Made by a program: the position numbers and the translations under genes
Shown: positions 7,982-17,103 of the stretch, piece after piece
Layout of the letters: every line of letters starts with the position of its first letter
How positions within the stretch are numbered: the first letter of the stretch is position 1
The notes under the pieces: generated by a model
Told to the model about the DNA's origin: nothing
The model's database searches: none
Seen by the model: only the letters and a program-made list of their open reading frames with translations
Assembly: GCA_024693925.1 (NCBI GenBank)
Contig: JAILKH010000113.1
Coordinates: forward strand, 1-33,133
Length of the DNA: 33,133 bases
Direction of reading: 5' to 3'
DNA from: Lachnospiraceae bacterium
GTDB taxonomy: Bacteria > Bacillota > Clostridia > Lachnospirales > Lachnospiraceae

Positions 7982-9661
7982 TTATGTCTCTCTCATATGA
8001 TCCGGTAACGACAGCCTTATTACAGTTCCTTTATCGATAACACTGTCTATGTCGAAAGTGTAATCATCGTTATAAAACAGATGCAGTCTCTGTACAATGT
8101 TTGAAAGTCCGATGCCTCCGTTTTCACGGGGATTAATAATCTGATCTTTAAGACCCACAAGTGTTTCTTCGTCCATACCGCAACCGTCATCTTCGATCGT
8201 GATATTAAGTCTTTCGCCGGAGCTTGTTATTCGAACACAAACAAAGCCGGGTCCCATTTTACGTTCAAGACCATGGAATACCGAATTTTCAACAAGGGGT
8301 TGAAGGAAAAATCTTATGATGGGTTTATCAAGAACATCATTATCCACATCAGTGGTGATCTTTATCTTACCCATGAAGCGATATTCAATGATAAGGGCAT
8401 ATTTGGCTATATATGAAACCTCATCCTGTACCGTGACAATATTGCTGGCTTTGACCGCATATCTGAAAATATCAGATAACGACATTGCCATTTCGGCTAT
8501 ATCGTTCTGGTCATTGATGAGAGCCATATCCCTCATGCATGAGAGGGTGTTGTATAAAAAATGAGGATTGATCTGGTTACGATATGCTAAGATTTCCATC
8601 TTCTGTTGAGCAAGTTCGGTTTCATAAAGACGTATCTTGCCGGCTTTGAGTTCTTCGATCATCCGCTGGTTTTCATCCAGCATATGATCAAGACTTGCGG
8701 CAACGGTGCCGATCTCATCAGTTCTGTTAAGATTGAGTCTCTTGTCGGGATATTCTATGGAATTGTCGATAAAACGATCTATTGCATGTATGGGTCTGGC
8801 CATTTGGAAATACGAAAAGAAAATCATAACAGCCAGAAAGAAAGAGGTAAGAACGGATGCAAGTACGATCATTTTACGAATGGTACTGCTTCCGGAGGTA
8901 TTCCCCGAAATTGATACAGCCACTGTCATACGTACGCCGTTTTGCCAGTTACCTTCTCTGTATACATAGTCTTTATCATGCTTAAGGTCTTCCATGGTAA
9001 GATTTGCGGGAATGTTGCCAAAGGTATGGAAGGAAAGATTAAGTTTATTGGAATCGCTTAACAGCATAGCGGCCATATAGTCATTGATTATGTTATGGAG
9101 TGTACCGTTTATTTTCCACGGTTCGAGAATGAACACACACATCCCCCGGTGTTCGGAATTGTTAATGCTTCCGCTATAGATAGGATAGTAGTAACCGTAG
9201 TAATATTTACCGTCGTCGTAATAGGTGTAAGCGTTAAGATCTTCTTCCTTTCTCGGATAGGTTTGATTTTTTGAAAGCTCTACACGCTTTCCGAGTGAAA
9301 CCAGGATGTTCATATTCTGGTCATATACCACAGCGGAAACGATCTCCCGGTTTTTAAGTGCGATCTGGGAAAAATAAGAAGATAACCTTGCCTGCAAGGA
9401 ATCCTTTGATATAATATCGGTATCATCAAGGATCATGAACTGACATAGGGATTCGGCATTGTATCTGAGGCTTTCTTTATACAGACTCAGTGCGTTGTCA
9501 GACTGTCTGAGAAGACTGTCCGCCAGGGTCTCGGTATAATTCTGAGTGGTCTGCCTCACATAAAGATAGGAAGCATAGAGAGTAACTGTCAAAACAACCA
9601 GTATGGCAAATACAATGCAGATAAACTGAAGAAGCAGACTGTTACGTATCTTCTGTATCAT
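7982..9661 (-). CDS. Sensor histidine kinase (YesM / His_kinase family)
   Basis: A 559-residue membrane sensor kinase. One helix lies at about residues 10-33 and a second at about 264-286, flanking an extracellular sensor domain of about 230 residues of the dCache-like size seen in YesM proteins. A HAMP linker follows (ARPIHAIDRFID onward). The phospho-acceptor is H367 in YRNQINPHFLYNTL, the His_kinase family H-box. The ATPase domain shows the N box QPLVENSVFHG, G1 DDGCGMDEE and G2 GGIGLSNIVQRL. It is the partner of the response regulator at 7221-7943 and probably senses an extracellular sugar or glycan, since the pair sits in front of a sugar importer. The ligand is not predictable. Confidence 0.92.
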   Translation of the reverse strand: MIQKIRNSLLLQFICIVFAILVVLTVTLYASYLYVRQTTQNYTETLADSLLRQSDNALSLYKESLRYNAESLCQFMILDDTDIISKDSLQARLSSYFSQIALKNREIVSAVVYDQNMNILVSLGKRVELSKNQTYPRKEEDLNAYTYYDDGKYYYGYYYPIYSGSINNSEHRGMCVFILEPWKINGTLHNIINDYMAAMLLSDSNKLNLSFHTFGNIPANLTMEDLKHDKDYVYREGNWQNGVRMTVAVSISGNTSGSSTIRKMIVLASVLTSFFLAVMIFFSYFQMARPIHAIDRFIDNSIEYPDKRLNLNRTDEIGTVAASLDHMLDENQRMIEELKAGKIRLYETELAQQKMEILAYRNQINPHFLYNTLSCMRDMALINDQNDIAEMAMSLSDIFRYAVKASNIVTVQDEVSYIAKYALIIEYRFMGKIKITTDVDNDVLDKPIIRFFLQPLVENSVFHGLERKMGPGFVCVRITSSGERLNITIEDDGCGMDEETLVGLKDQIINPRENGGIGLSNIVQRLHLFYNDDYTFDIDSVIDKGTVIRLSLPDHMRET

Positions 9662-9773
9662 GCTTTCCCCCCCTTTCTGTGAATGTTTAAGAATAGAATA
9701 TACTCTGAAGGGGCTAAAATCAATAGAATTTATCGATACCTGTGAAAACTTGATGAACGAAGAATAAGAGGGT

Positions 9774-10703
9774 TTATAATGATGCTTTCCTCTTGAGAGG
9801 TATCTGAGAAATAATGATTGCCAGAAACATAATAATGGCTCCCGTACATTCTTTAAAAGTCATTTTTTCGCCAAGAATAATCCATCCCGAAACAGCTGAA
9901 AAAACACTTTCAAGGCTCATGGCTATTGATGCAATGGTGGGGTTTAATCCCTTCTGTCCAAGGATCTGAAGTGTGTAGGCGACACCACTGCTGAATATTC
10001 CTGCATACAGGATTGCAGGAAAGGCATTTATGATATTTTCGGCAGTAACCTGTTCAAAAATAAACATCACAATAGTCGATACTATGGCAGTAAACAGAAA
10101 CTGGGTCCAGGAAAGGATTAAGGCATTTATTTTTCTGACAAAGTAATTAACGGTAATTATCTGCAGGGTAAAAAAGAAAGAACTGATCAATATAATACCA
10201 TCTCCAAAATTAAGAGATAAGGTATCGTTCATACACAATAAATATAATCCGATCACAGCCATAATCACACATAACCAGATTTTTGAGGATACTTTTCCAC
10301 CTGTGAATAAATATGCAACAGGTACGAATACTACATATAAAGCCGTAATAAAACCGGCTTTTGCAGTTGTAGTATATGCCATTCCTATCTGTTGTAGACC
10401 ACTGGCCGTAAAGAGGAAAAGTCCGCAGGCGCACCCTCCGATAAGCTTATATTGAATTCTTGAAAGTCTGATCTTTCCAATATTGAATTCTTCCTTTTCA
10501 TAGGAAACAGGGTCTTCTTTCCCAAAAATCTTCATTACCGGGAGCAGAACTGCTACAGCTATCCAGCTTCTGGATGCCAGATAAGTATAGGCTCCTACAT
10601 AGTCTGCGCCTATACTTTGTGCCACAAAAGTGGTTCCCCAAAAAAATGCGGCCATGACAAGCATTAGTGTGTGTATTATATCGTATTTCTTTTCTGATAC
10701 CAT
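9774..10703 (-). CDS. DMT superfamily transporter (EamA domains)
   Basis: A 309-residue protein with ten predicted hydrophobic helices arranged as two EamA repeats. The first contains MAAFFWGTTFVAQSIGADY and the second ILYAGIFSSGVAYTLQILGQ followed by PTIASIAMSLESVFSAVSG, the standard closing motif of the drug/metabolite transporter family. It probably exports a small metabolite or amino acid, but the substrate is not determinable. The start ATG (10703) follows GGAGAAGAGA. It is divergent from the O-acetylhomoserine sulfhydrylase gene across a 208-base region; this arrangement is compatible with, but does not prove, a role in sulfur amino acid export. Confidence 0.88.
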   Translation of the reverse strand: MVSEKKYDIIHTLMLVMAAFFWGTTFVAQSIGADYVGAYTYLASRSWIAVAVLLPVMKIFGKEDPVSYEKEEFNIGKIRLSRIQYKLIGGCACGLFLFTASGLQQIGMAYTTTAKAGFITALYVVFVPVAYLFTGGKVSSKIWLCVIMAVIGLYLLCMNDTLSLNFGDGIILISSFFFTLQIITVNYFVRKINALILSWTQFLFTAIVSTIVMFIFEQVTAENIINAFPAILYAGIFSSGVAYTLQILGQKGLNPTIASIAMSLESVFSAVSGWIILGEKMTFKECTGAIIMFLAIIISQIPLKRKASL

Positions 10704-10810
10704 TCTCTTCTCCGAACAAAAATTTATACATTATTTCAAAAGATATATTATGCTAAATGTTTTCAAAATACAATAACAGCGACTGTTGATACATTCTTGA
10801 TCTGTTTCCG

Positions 10811-10831
10811 GTAATAAGCGAAAGCTATTAC
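10811..10831. promoter_or_regulatory. Inverted repeat in the divergent intergenic region
   Basis: GTAATAAGC (10811-10819), a GAAA loop and GCTATTAC (10824-10831) form an 8-bp inverted repeat with one bulged A, between the DMT transporter and the sulfhydrylase gene. It may be an operator or an RNA hairpin in the leader of the sulfhydrylase transcript. It does not resemble the Rrf2-associated motif near 14440. Confidence 0.35.
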
Positions 10832-10911
10832 AAATGAAATAATTTAACAATTATTCAAATGGAAAAATGAGTGATATTATGATTGCATCAAAAGCAAAGG
10901 AGATGACTAGA

Positions 10912-12195
10912 ATGAGCAATTACAAATTTGAAACATTACAGTTACACGTTGGACAGGAACAGGCAGATCCGGTTACAGATTCCAGAGCTGTACCGATTTA
11001 CCAGACAGCTTCATATGTATTCCATAACAGTAAGCATGCGGCTGACCGATTTGGACTTGCGGATATAGGAAATGTTTATGGAAGGATTACAAATTCAACC
11101 CAGGAAGTGCTTGAGAAAAGACTTGCAGCGCTGGAAAGAGGAAGTTCGGCATTGGCTGTTGCATCAGGCTCTGCGGCAATTGCATACACGATTGAGGCTC
11201 TTGCTTCAAACGGTGGCCACATTGTAGCACAAAAGACGATTTATGGTGGAAGTTATAACCTTTTGGCTCATACACTTCCCCAGTATGGTATTACGACAAC
11301 GTTTGTGGATGCGCATAACCTTCAGGAAGTAGAGGCTGCGATCCGGGAAAATACTAAAGCTGTGTATCTGGAAACCTTGGGAAATCCCAATAGCGACATT
11401 CCGGATATTGATGCAATCGCTCACATTGCACATGAATACGGAATTCCCGTAGTAGTCGATAATACCTTCGGAACACCTTATCTGATAAGACCCATTGAGC
11501 ACGGCGCAGATATTGTCGTACATTCAGCTACCAAGTTTATTGGCGGGCATGGAACAACTTTGGGAGGAGTGATCGTAGAGGCAGGAAAGTTTAACTGGAA
11601 GGAAGGCGGTAAATATCCCAACCTGACAGAGCCAAATCCTAGTTATCATGGATTATCATTTTATGATGCTCTTGGACCGGTCTCTTTTACAACCTACATT
11701 AGAACAATTTTACTCAGAGATACAGGAGCAGCAATTTCTCCTTTTAATGCATTTCTTCTGTTGCAGGGAGTAGAGACTCTTTCTTTACGAGTTGAAAGGC
11801 ATGCAGAGAATACAAAAAAGGTTGTTGAATTCCTAAATAATAACCCAAATGTCGAAAGAGTTAATCATCCTCTACTGGAGGATCATCCGGATCATGAACT
11901 TTATGAAAGATATTTCCCTAATGGAGGAGCATCTATTTTTACCTTCGATATAAAAGGAGGCAAAGATGAGGCATGGAAGTTTATTGATAACCTTAAGATA
12001 TTCTCCCTTCTTGCAAATGTGGCCGATGTAAAGAGCCTTGTGATCCACCCTGCATCGACTACACATTCACAGCTTTCCGAAGAGGAACTTGAAGCTCAGG
12101 AAATTCATCAGAATACTATTCGTCTTTCTATCGGGACAGAACATATTGATGATATAATTTCGGATCTTGAAAATGGATTTGCAGCGATAAAGTGA
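10912..12195 (+). CDS. O-acetylhomoserine aminocarboxypropyltransferase (O-acetylhomoserine sulfhydrylase)
   Basis: A 427-residue, PLP-dependent Cys/Met metabolism enzyme that joins O-acetylhomoserine and sulfide (or methanethiol) to make homocysteine (or methionine) in the cytoplasm. The length and the opening [15 protein letters not shown] with [13 protein letters not shown] are typical of the MetY subgroup and longer than cystathionine gamma-synthases. The PLP lysine is K208 in [18 protein letters not shown], and VVDNTFGTP holds the cofactor-ring aspartate. I use ATG 10912 because AAAGGAGATG (10895-10904) precedes it; an in-frame ATG at 10867 has no ribosome binding site. It heads a plus-strand series continuing with the SGNH hydrolase 18 bases later. 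Together with the downstream cysK block it points to a sulfur assimilation neighbourhood. Confidence 0.92.
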   Translation: MSNYKFETLQLHVGQEQADPVTDSRAVPIYQTASYVFHNSKHAADRFGLADIGNVYGRITNSTQEVLEKRLAALERGSSALAVASGSAAIAYTIEALASNGGHIVAQKTIYGGSYNLLAHTLPQYGITTTFVDAHNLQEVEAAIRENTKAVYLETLGNPNSDIPDIDAIAHIAHEYGIPVVVDNTFGTPYLIRPIEHGADIVVHSATKFIGGHGTTLGGVIVEAGKFNWKEGGKYPNLTEPNPSYHGLSFYDALGPVSFTTYIRTILLRDTGAAISPFNAFLLLQGVETLSLRVERHAENTKKVVEFLNNNPNVERVNHPLLEDHPDHELYERYFPNGGASIFTFDIKGGKDEAWKFIDNLKIFSLLANVADVKSLVIHPASTTHSQLSEEELEAQEIHQNTIRLSIGTEHIDDIISDLENGFAAIK

Positions 12196-12213
12196 TGGAG
12201 AGGGGTTGGAACG

Positions 12214-12843
12214 ATGGAATCTATACTTGTATATGGTGATTCTAACACCTGGGGGTTGATTCCCGGTTCCAGCCCCCATAAAAGATACCCGTTTGATATC
12301 AGATGGACGGGAGTATTACAGAAGAAACTGAAGGGAATAAGGATTCTGGAGGAAGGGTTGTGTGGGAGAACAACTGTTTTTGATGATAAATTGAGAGCAG
12401 GGAGAAATGGCTTCTATGTACTTCCTGTTATTTTGGAAAGTCAATGTCCGATAGATAATGCAATTATCATGTTGGGTACAAATGATTGTAAAAGAATTTA
12501 CGGAGCAACATCTTATGTTATAGGAAAAGGTATGGAAAGATGTTTGGATGTATTGGAATCATACGTGAGAAAAGAAAGGATTCTATTAATATCGCCCATA
12601 GAGTTGGGCGGTAATGTATGGCGGCCGGAAAAAGATCCGGAGTTTGATGAACGATCCGTTCGGACAAGTAAGGAATTAAAGGCGATATACGAGGGAATTG
12701 CAAAAAAAAGGGGTATAAATTTTTTGGCTGCATCAGATTATGTTGCTGCGGATGATAAAGATGATGAACATTTAAACGAAGATGGTCATGTTATATTCGC
12801 AAACGCAGTGTACGAAAAATTAAAAGCGATGGGTGTGTTATGA
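12214..12843 (+). CDS. SGNH/GDSL-type hydrolase
   Basis: A 209-residue cytoplasmic serine hydrolase of the SGNH fold, close in pattern to arylesterase/acyl-CoA thioesterase I-like proteins. Block I is ILVYGDSNTWG with nucleophile Ser10; block II has the glycine in GLCGRTT; block III is MLGTNDCK with the oxyanion-hole Asn; block V is HLNEDGH with the catalytic Asp/His pair. The start follows GAGAGGGG. It is 18 bases after the sulfhydrylase gene, so the two are probably co-transcribed, although an esterase has no obvious step in the sulfur pathway; removal of O-acyl groups is one possibility. Its stop overlaps the point where the truncated alcohol dehydrogenase reading begins. No signal peptide is present. 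Confidence 0.85.
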   Translation: MESILVYGDSNTWGLIPGSSPHKRYPFDIRWTGVLQKKLKGIRILEEGLCGRTTVFDDKLRAGRNGFYVLPVILESQCPIDNAIIMLGTNDCKRIYGATSYVIGKGMERCLDVLESYVRKERILLISPIELGGNVWRPEKDPEFDERSVRTSKELKAIYEGIAKKRGINFLAASDYVAADDKDDEHLNEDGHVIFANAVYEKLKAMGVL

Positions 12844-12852
12844 GTTTTACAA

Positions 12853-13419
12853 TTGGAAAGGTATTTCTCGGATGAAAGAAACTCAGATACTACAGATTAT
12901 CTGATTGAAGGAGCAATTAAGGCTTTGCTGTTAAATGCGGAAAGATTAAAGAAAGATATTTCCGATTTAAATGCAAGGGCAGAGATACAATGGCTTGCAA
13001 GTGTTGCACATAATAATTTTTTGGATGCGGGAAGAAAAGCAGATTGGGGATCGCATCGTATAGAACACGAATTGTCTGCACAATATAACATTACTCATGG
13101 TGAGGGTATGGCTGTTGTAATGACAGCGTGGACAAAGTATATGGCAAGACATAAGCCATGGAGACTGGCGCTTTTGGCCGTCAGAGTTTTTAATATAGAT
13201 CCTTATGATTACACTGAAGTGGAGAGAGCGTATATTCTGTCAAATAAATTAAAAGATTTTTTTAAAGGACTTGGCCTTAAAACTACACTAACGGAATTTT
13301 CGATTGATGACAGGGATTTTGAAAGGATGGCATTGCGGGCCACAAAAAAGGGAAATGTAGGGCATTATAAACAATTGGATGCAAATACAATTAAGGAAAT
13401 CTTAAAGTTGGCTATTTAA
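12853..13419 (+). pseudogene. C-terminal half of an iron-containing alcohol dehydrogenase
   Basis: The 188 residues align with the last half of butanol-dehydrogenase-like Fe-ADHs (about 385 residues), beginning at the LERYFS helix. The two C-terminal metal histidines are visible in SHRIEHELSAQYNITHGEG. The whole NAD(P)-binding half is missing, and with it the Asp and His that supply the other two metal ligands (normally a few residues before LERYF). There is no ATG with a ribosome binding site; the only start in place is TTG 12853. Homology begins about ten bases past the SGNH hydrolase stop, so the gene seems to have been cut by a deletion or insertion junction there. The remaining frame is intact with no internal stops, so the event may be recent, but the product could not be a working dehydrogenase. 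Confidence 0.8.
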
Positions 13420-13441
13420 AAAGGAAGGAGATAATAAAACT

Positions 13442-13996
13442 ATGGCTAGAGTAAATTTAAAGTCTGCAGATGAACTTACAGGGGATGCAAGAGCGGCTTA
13501 TGAAAAGCTTAATGCAGCCGGTAAGGTAACAAATATGAAGTTGGTTATGCTTCAGGATTACGGAACATATAAAGCATTTATGGGATGGTATGATTCCTGG
13601 GAAAGCCTTGAAAAGGTTGTAGGGCTTCGTGCGGCAACAATATATGCTCATTCAATTTCGACAACAAACGGATGCCTTTTGTGCTCATTATTTTTTATAA
13701 GTGACTTAAGGGAATTGGGACTTGATCCAAATAACTTTGAAACTTCCGAAAATGAAAGACTTTTGCAGCAGCTTGGTCAGCAGATCGTAAAGGATCCGAC
13801 GAAGGTTTCCGATGGTTTATTGGATGACCTGAGAAAGTTTTACTCGGATGAGGAGATCATAGTTATCGTTGGATTTGGAACACAAATGCAGGCAACCAAT
13901 AATTTTAATTCAGTATTGGGAGTAGATGTTGATGAAAGATTACTCCCGCTGAAAGATAATTTTAAGCCGGTAACCTGGAGACAAAATATTAAATAG
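13442..13996 (+). CDS. Carboxymuconolactone decarboxylase/AhpD-like family protein
   Basis: A 184-residue all-helical protein with the pattern of the carboxymuconolactone decarboxylase (CMD/AhpD) superfamily, many members of which are thiol-redox or peroxidase-reductase proteins. The core is AATIYAHSISTTNGCLLCSL, in which the CxxC pair sits at the expected helix. The histidine usually found four residues after the second cysteine is a phenylalanine here, so AhpD-like proton relay may be altered. RBS AAGGAAGGAG precedes ATG 13442. It follows the alcohol dehydrogenase remnant by 22 bases and converges on the Rrf2 gene; a weak AGAAC/GTTCT hairpin with TTTT (13995-14015) lies between the two stops. 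Its role beyond redox is unknown. Confidence 0.75.
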   Translation: MARVNLKSADELTGDARAAYEKLNAAGKVTNMKLVMLQDYGTYKAFMGWYDSWESLEKVVGLRAATIYAHSISTTNGCLLCSLFFISDLRELGLDPNNFETSENERLLQQLGQQIVKDPTKVSDGLLDDLRKFYSDEEIIVIVGFGTQMQATNNFNSVLGVDVDERLLPLKDNFKPVTWRQNIK

Positions 13997-14013
13997 AACT
14001 TATATTTGTTCTT

Positions 14014-14409
14014 TTATAATAAATCAGTGAGACGCTTACCATAAAAGAAGTTATGAGTCATTTTATCATATTCTTCCCAAAGTGGAAGCGTTTCACAGGT
14101 TGAAGACCTGGGACAGGGGATTGCATTGTCGGCAAGACAGGCAACAGTTGCCAGTGAGCCTTCCATTAATTCTATAATTTCCCCGATTGTGTATTCTTCC
14201 GGATTACGAACAAGCTTGTAGCCACCGCCTTTTCCGCTGGCACCAACAAGTAACCCACCGGAAACCATATCCTTTACAATAATTTCCAGATATTTTTTTG
14301 AAATATTCTGTCTGGCGGCGATATCTTTAAGCGGAATATAACATCCATTATTATGTTTTGTAAGATCCAGCATAACCCGGATCGCATATCGTCCTCGTGT
14401 AGTAATCAT
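14014..14409 (-). CDS. Rrf2 family transcriptional regulator
   Basis: A 131-residue winged helix-turn-helix regulator. The DNA-binding part spans about residues 1-65, with the signature PLKDIAARQNISKKYLEIIV and the wing SGKGGGYKLVRNPEEYTIGEI. Three cysteines, C91, C99 and C105, sit in the position of the IscR [2Fe-2S] ligands, but the spacing is C-x7-C-x5-C where IscR has C-x5-C-x5-C. It may bind an Fe-S cluster, or may act like CymR together with CysK, whose gene is the third in the divergent operon. It reads away from nifS-nifU-cysK, and both promoters share a motif that is a likely binding site. Start ATG 14409 follows AAAGGAGATT. Confidence 0.9.
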   Translation of the reverse strand: MITTRGRYAIRVMLDLTKHNNGCYIPLKDIAARQNISKKYLEIIVKDMVSGGLLVGASGKGGGYKLVRNPEEYTIGEIIELMEGSLATVACLADNAIPCPRSSTCETLPLWEEYDKMTHNFFYGKRLTDLL

Positions 14410-14429
14410 AATAAATCTCCTTTTTCACT

Positions 14430-14458
14430 ATTATAGAGTAGGTAAATAGGTAAATCAA
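14430..14458 (-). promoter_or_regulatory. Promoter of the Rrf2 gene with putative autoregulatory operator
   Basis: On the minus strand TTGATT (14458-14453) and TATAAT (14435-14430) are 17 bases apart. The plus-strand sequence AGTAGGTAAATAGGTAAAT fills the spacer, containing GTAAAT twice. The same AGTAGGTAAATAG is found in the divergent nifS promoter. Confidence 0.65.
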
Positions 14459-14480
14459 TAAGAAATTTACTAATTGCCTA

Positions 14481-14509
14481 ATGACATAGTAGGTAAATAG
14501 AATTATAAT
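14481..14509 (+). promoter_or_regulatory. Promoter of nifS-nifU-cysK with putative Rrf2 operator
   Basis: ATGACA (14481-14486) and a perfect TATAAT (14504-14509) are separated by 17 bases, and the spacer contains TAGTAGGTAAATAG, the motif also present in the Rrf2 promoter. Binding inside the spacer would block RNA polymerase, so repression is the simplest reading. Confidence 0.65.
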
Positions 14510-14540
14510 TCGTGTAAAAGTCAGTAAAGGAGTTCTTAGA

Positions 14541-15725
14541 ATGATTTATGCAGATAATGCAGCTACAACTAAGATGAGTGAATCGGCTGTAAATACTATG
14601 GTTTCCGTGGCAAATATGAGCTGGGGGAATCCATCAAGTTTGTATGCGTATGGGCAGAAGGCAAAGGAAATTCTTGAAAGAGCAAGAGAAGATATTTCCA
14701 GGATTGTCGGAGCGGAGCCGGATGAGATCATATTTACGTCGGGGGGAAGCGAAGCAGATAATCAGGCGATTCGTTCGGCGGCAGAGATCGGTCTCAAAAA
14801 GGGTAAAATGCATATTATCTCTTCTGTTTTTGAACATCATGCCGTTTTGCACACTCTTGAAGCATTAAAAAAAGACGGATTTGAAATTACTCTTTTGGAG
14901 GTTTATGAGAATGGCATAATCATCACGGAGGAGGTGGAGGCTGCGATAAAGGAAAACACCTGTTTGGTTTCGATAATGTATGCGAATAATGAGATCGGAA
15001 CAATTCAGCCGATCCGCGAAATCGGGGAAATATGCAGGAAGAAAAAAGTACTGTTTCATGTAGATGCTGTACAGGCGGTGGGACATATTCCGGTGAATGT
15101 TGTTGAGGATAATATAGATATGTTGTCTGCATCGGCTCATAAATTTCATGGTCCAAAGGGTGTAGGATTTGTATATGCAAGAAAAGGTATTTCGCTTTCC
15201 AGACTTATTGAAGGGGGTGCCCAGGAGAGAGGTAAGCGTGCCGGTACGGAGAATGTTCCCGGTATTGCCGCAATGGCTGAAGCTCTTAAAGAGTCATATG
15301 AAAAGATGGAAGATAATGCTTCACATCTTACAAAGATGAGAGATCGGCTTATCAAAGGTATAGGGGAAATTCCGCATTCTGTTTTAAACGGAGATGCATA
15401 TAAGAGACTTCCGGGAAATGTGAATTATTGCTTTGAGGGTATTGAAGGAGAAGCACTTCTGCTACTTTTGGATGACAGAGGCATTTGTGCATCCTCAGGA
15501 AGTGCCTGTACATCCGGATCTCTCGATCCCAGTCATGTGTTGCTGGCAATCGGAAGAATACACGATGTGGCCCATGGATCTGTCCGGTTTAGTCTCGGAG
15601 AAGATATAGAAGAATCGGATGTTGACGCAATTATTCAATCCGTAAAGGAGGTTGTGGATTATTTAAGGAGTTTTTCTCCCGTTTGGAGAGATCTAATATC
15701 AGGGAAAAAACAGTTTATCCTATGA
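14541..15725 (+). CDS. Cysteine desulfurase (NifS/IscS-like)
   Basis: A 394-residue class V aminotransferase-fold enzyme that removes sulfur from cysteine as a protein persulfide for Fe-S cluster and other sulfur-transfer reactions. It opens with IYADNAATTKMSE, the standard NifS start. The PLP lysine is K201 in SASAHKFHGPKGVGF, and the persulfide cysteine is C323 in SSGSACTSGSLDPSHVL, on the extended loop typical of group I enzymes. Start ATG 14541 follows AAAGGAG. It is the first gene of an operon with a NifU/IscU scaffold and cysteine synthase and is divergent from an Rrf2 regulator, so it is likely regulated by cluster status or cysteine supply. Confidence 0.94.
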   Translation: MIYADNAATTKMSESAVNTMVSVANMSWGNPSSLYAYGQKAKEILERAREDISRIVGAEPDEIIFTSGGSEADNQAIRSAAEIGLKKGKMHIISSVFEHHAVLHTLEALKKDGFEITLLEVYENGIIITEEVEAAIKENTCLVSIMYANNEIGTIQPIREIGEICRKKKVLFHVDAVQAVGHIPVNVVEDNIDMLSASAHKFHGPKGVGFVYARKGISLSRLIEGGAQERGKRAGTENVPGIAAMAEALKESYEKMEDNASHLTKMRDRLIKGIGEIPHSVLNGDAYKRLPGNVNYCFEGIEGEALLLLLDDRGICASSGSACTSGSLDPSHVLLAIGRIHDVAHGSVRFSLGEDIEESDVDAIIQSVKEVVDYLRSFSPVWRDLISGKKQFIL

Positions 15726-15738
15726 GGAGGATATCATA

Positions 15739-16122
15739 ATGGCATTATATAGTGATAAAGTAATGGATCATTTTCGTAATCCCAGGAATGTTGGCATAAT
15801 TGAAAATGCGGATGGTGTCGGAGAGGTTGGGAACGCTAAGTGCGGTGATATAATGAAGATGTATCTGAAAATTGAAGATGACATTGTAAAAGATGTAAAG
15901 TTTGAGACATTTGGTTGCGGAAGTGCTATTGCATCAAGTTCCATGGCAACAGAACTTATTAAAGGACAGCCGGTAAGTGAAGTGAAGAATCTGACAAATA
16001 AAGCAGTTGCAGAAGCATTGGATGGATTGCCTGATTATAAAATGCACTGCAGTGTACTGGCAGAGGAGGCAATTCAGGCGGCTTTAGAGGATTATCAGGA
16101 AAGAATCCGGAAAGGAAAATAA
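15739..16122 (+). CDS. Fe-S cluster assembly scaffold (NifU N-terminal/IscU type)
   Basis: A 127-residue scaffold on which the desulfurase assembles [2Fe-2S]/[4Fe-4S] clusters. The opening [16 protein letters not shown] is diagnostic of the family. The three ligand cysteines are C35 (in NAKCGD, with the adjacent conserved Asp37), C60 (in [13 protein letters not shown]) and C104 (in [12 protein letters not shown]). Its length matches stand-alone IscU-like proteins and lacks the C-terminal Nfu domain of full NifU. RBS GAGGAGG lies 13 bases after the nifS stop. It is followed by cysK with one base between stop and start, so the three genes are surely one transcript. Confidence 0.95.
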   Translation: MALYSDKVMDHFRNPRNVGIIENADGVGEVGNAKCGDIMKMYLKIEDDIVKDVKFETFGCGSAIASSSMATELIKGQPVSEVKNLTNKAVAEALDGLPDYKMHCSVLAEEAIQAALEDYQERIRKGK

Positions 16123-16123
16123 T

Positions 16124-17056
16124 ATGGCAAAAATATATAAAAGTCAGTTGGATCTTATTGGGAACACACCGTTAGTAGAGGTGATAAATATTGAAAAGTA
16201 TCTAAATCTTGAGGCTACAGTACTGGTGAAATTGGAATATTTTAATCCCGCCGGCAGCATTAAAGACCGAATTGCAAAAGCAATGATCGAGGATGCAGAG
16301 GCAAGGGGACTTTTAAAGAAGGGATCTGTAATAATAGAACCGACCAGTGGAAATACCGGTATAGGACTTGCATCGATAGCTGCATCGAAAGGATATCGTA
16401 TTATCTTAACAATGCCTGAGACCATGAGTGTGGAAAGGAGAAACATTCTAAAGGCATACGGGGCCGAACTGGTGTTGACGGAAGGCGCAAAAGGAATGAA
16501 GGGAGCGATCGCAAAGGCAGAAGAACTTGCAAAGGAAATTCCGGACAGTTTTATACCGGGGCAGTTTACGAATCCGGCAAATCCGGCGATACATAGGGCA
16601 ACGACCGGTCCGGAGATATGGAAGGATACTGATGGAAAGGTTGATGTATTTGTTGCCGGAGTCGGAACCGGAGGAACACTTACAGGTGTGGGAGAATATT
16701 TGAAAGAACAAAACCCTGATATCAGGATTGTTGCGTTGGAACCCGAAGATTCACCGGTTCTTTCGGAAGGAAGGGCAGGATCTCACAAAATTCAGGGTAT
16801 CGGTGCCGGATTTGTACCGGAGATTCTTAATACGGATGTATATGATGAGATTTTTAAAGCTTCAAATAAAGATGCGTTTGAAACAGCAAAATTATTAGCG
16901 AAAAAAGAAGGGATATCTGTAGGTATATCCTCCGGAGCAGCTCTTTACGGAGCGATTACCTTAGCGCAGCGTCCGGAAAATAAAGGTAAGACGATCATAG
17001 CCCTGTTACCCGACAGTGGCGACAGATATTATTCTACAGCTTTGTTTGCGGAGTAA
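16124..17056 (+). CDS. cysK: Cysteine synthase (O-acetylserine sulfhydrylase)
   Basis: A 310-residue PLP fold-type II enzyme making cysteine from O-acetylserine and sulfide. The PLP lysine is K47 in [11 protein letters not shown], the phosphate/substrate loop is [12 protein letters not shown], and the glycine-rich cofactor cup is [27 protein letters not shown] is also typical of CysK. It is the last gene of the nifS-nifU-cysK operon, so cysteine is made beside the enzyme that consumes it for Fe-S assembly. In several Firmicutes CysK also binds the Rrf2 regulator CymR to sense O-acetylserine; whether that holds for the Rrf2 gene here is a hypothesis. No strong terminator follows before the trp leader promoter at 17104. 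Confidence 0.93.
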   Translation: MAKIYKSQLDLIGNTPLVEVINIEKYLNLEATVLVKLEYFNPAGSIKDRIAKAMIEDAEARGLLKKGSVIIEPTSGNTGIGLASIAASKGYRIILTMPETMSVERRNILKAYGAELVLTEGAKGMKGAIAKAEELAKEIPDSFIPGQFTNPANPAIHRATTGPEIWKDTDGKVDVFVAGVGTGGTLTGVGEYLKEQNPDIRIVALEPEDSPVLSEGRAGSHKIQGIGAGFVPEILNTDVYDEIFKASNKDAFETAKLLAKKEGISVGISSGAALYGAITLAQRPENKGKTIIALLPDSGDRYYSTALFAE

Positions 17057-17103
17057 TAATGACACGTGTAGTAAAGTAATTATAAAATTATTATAAAAAA
17101 ATA

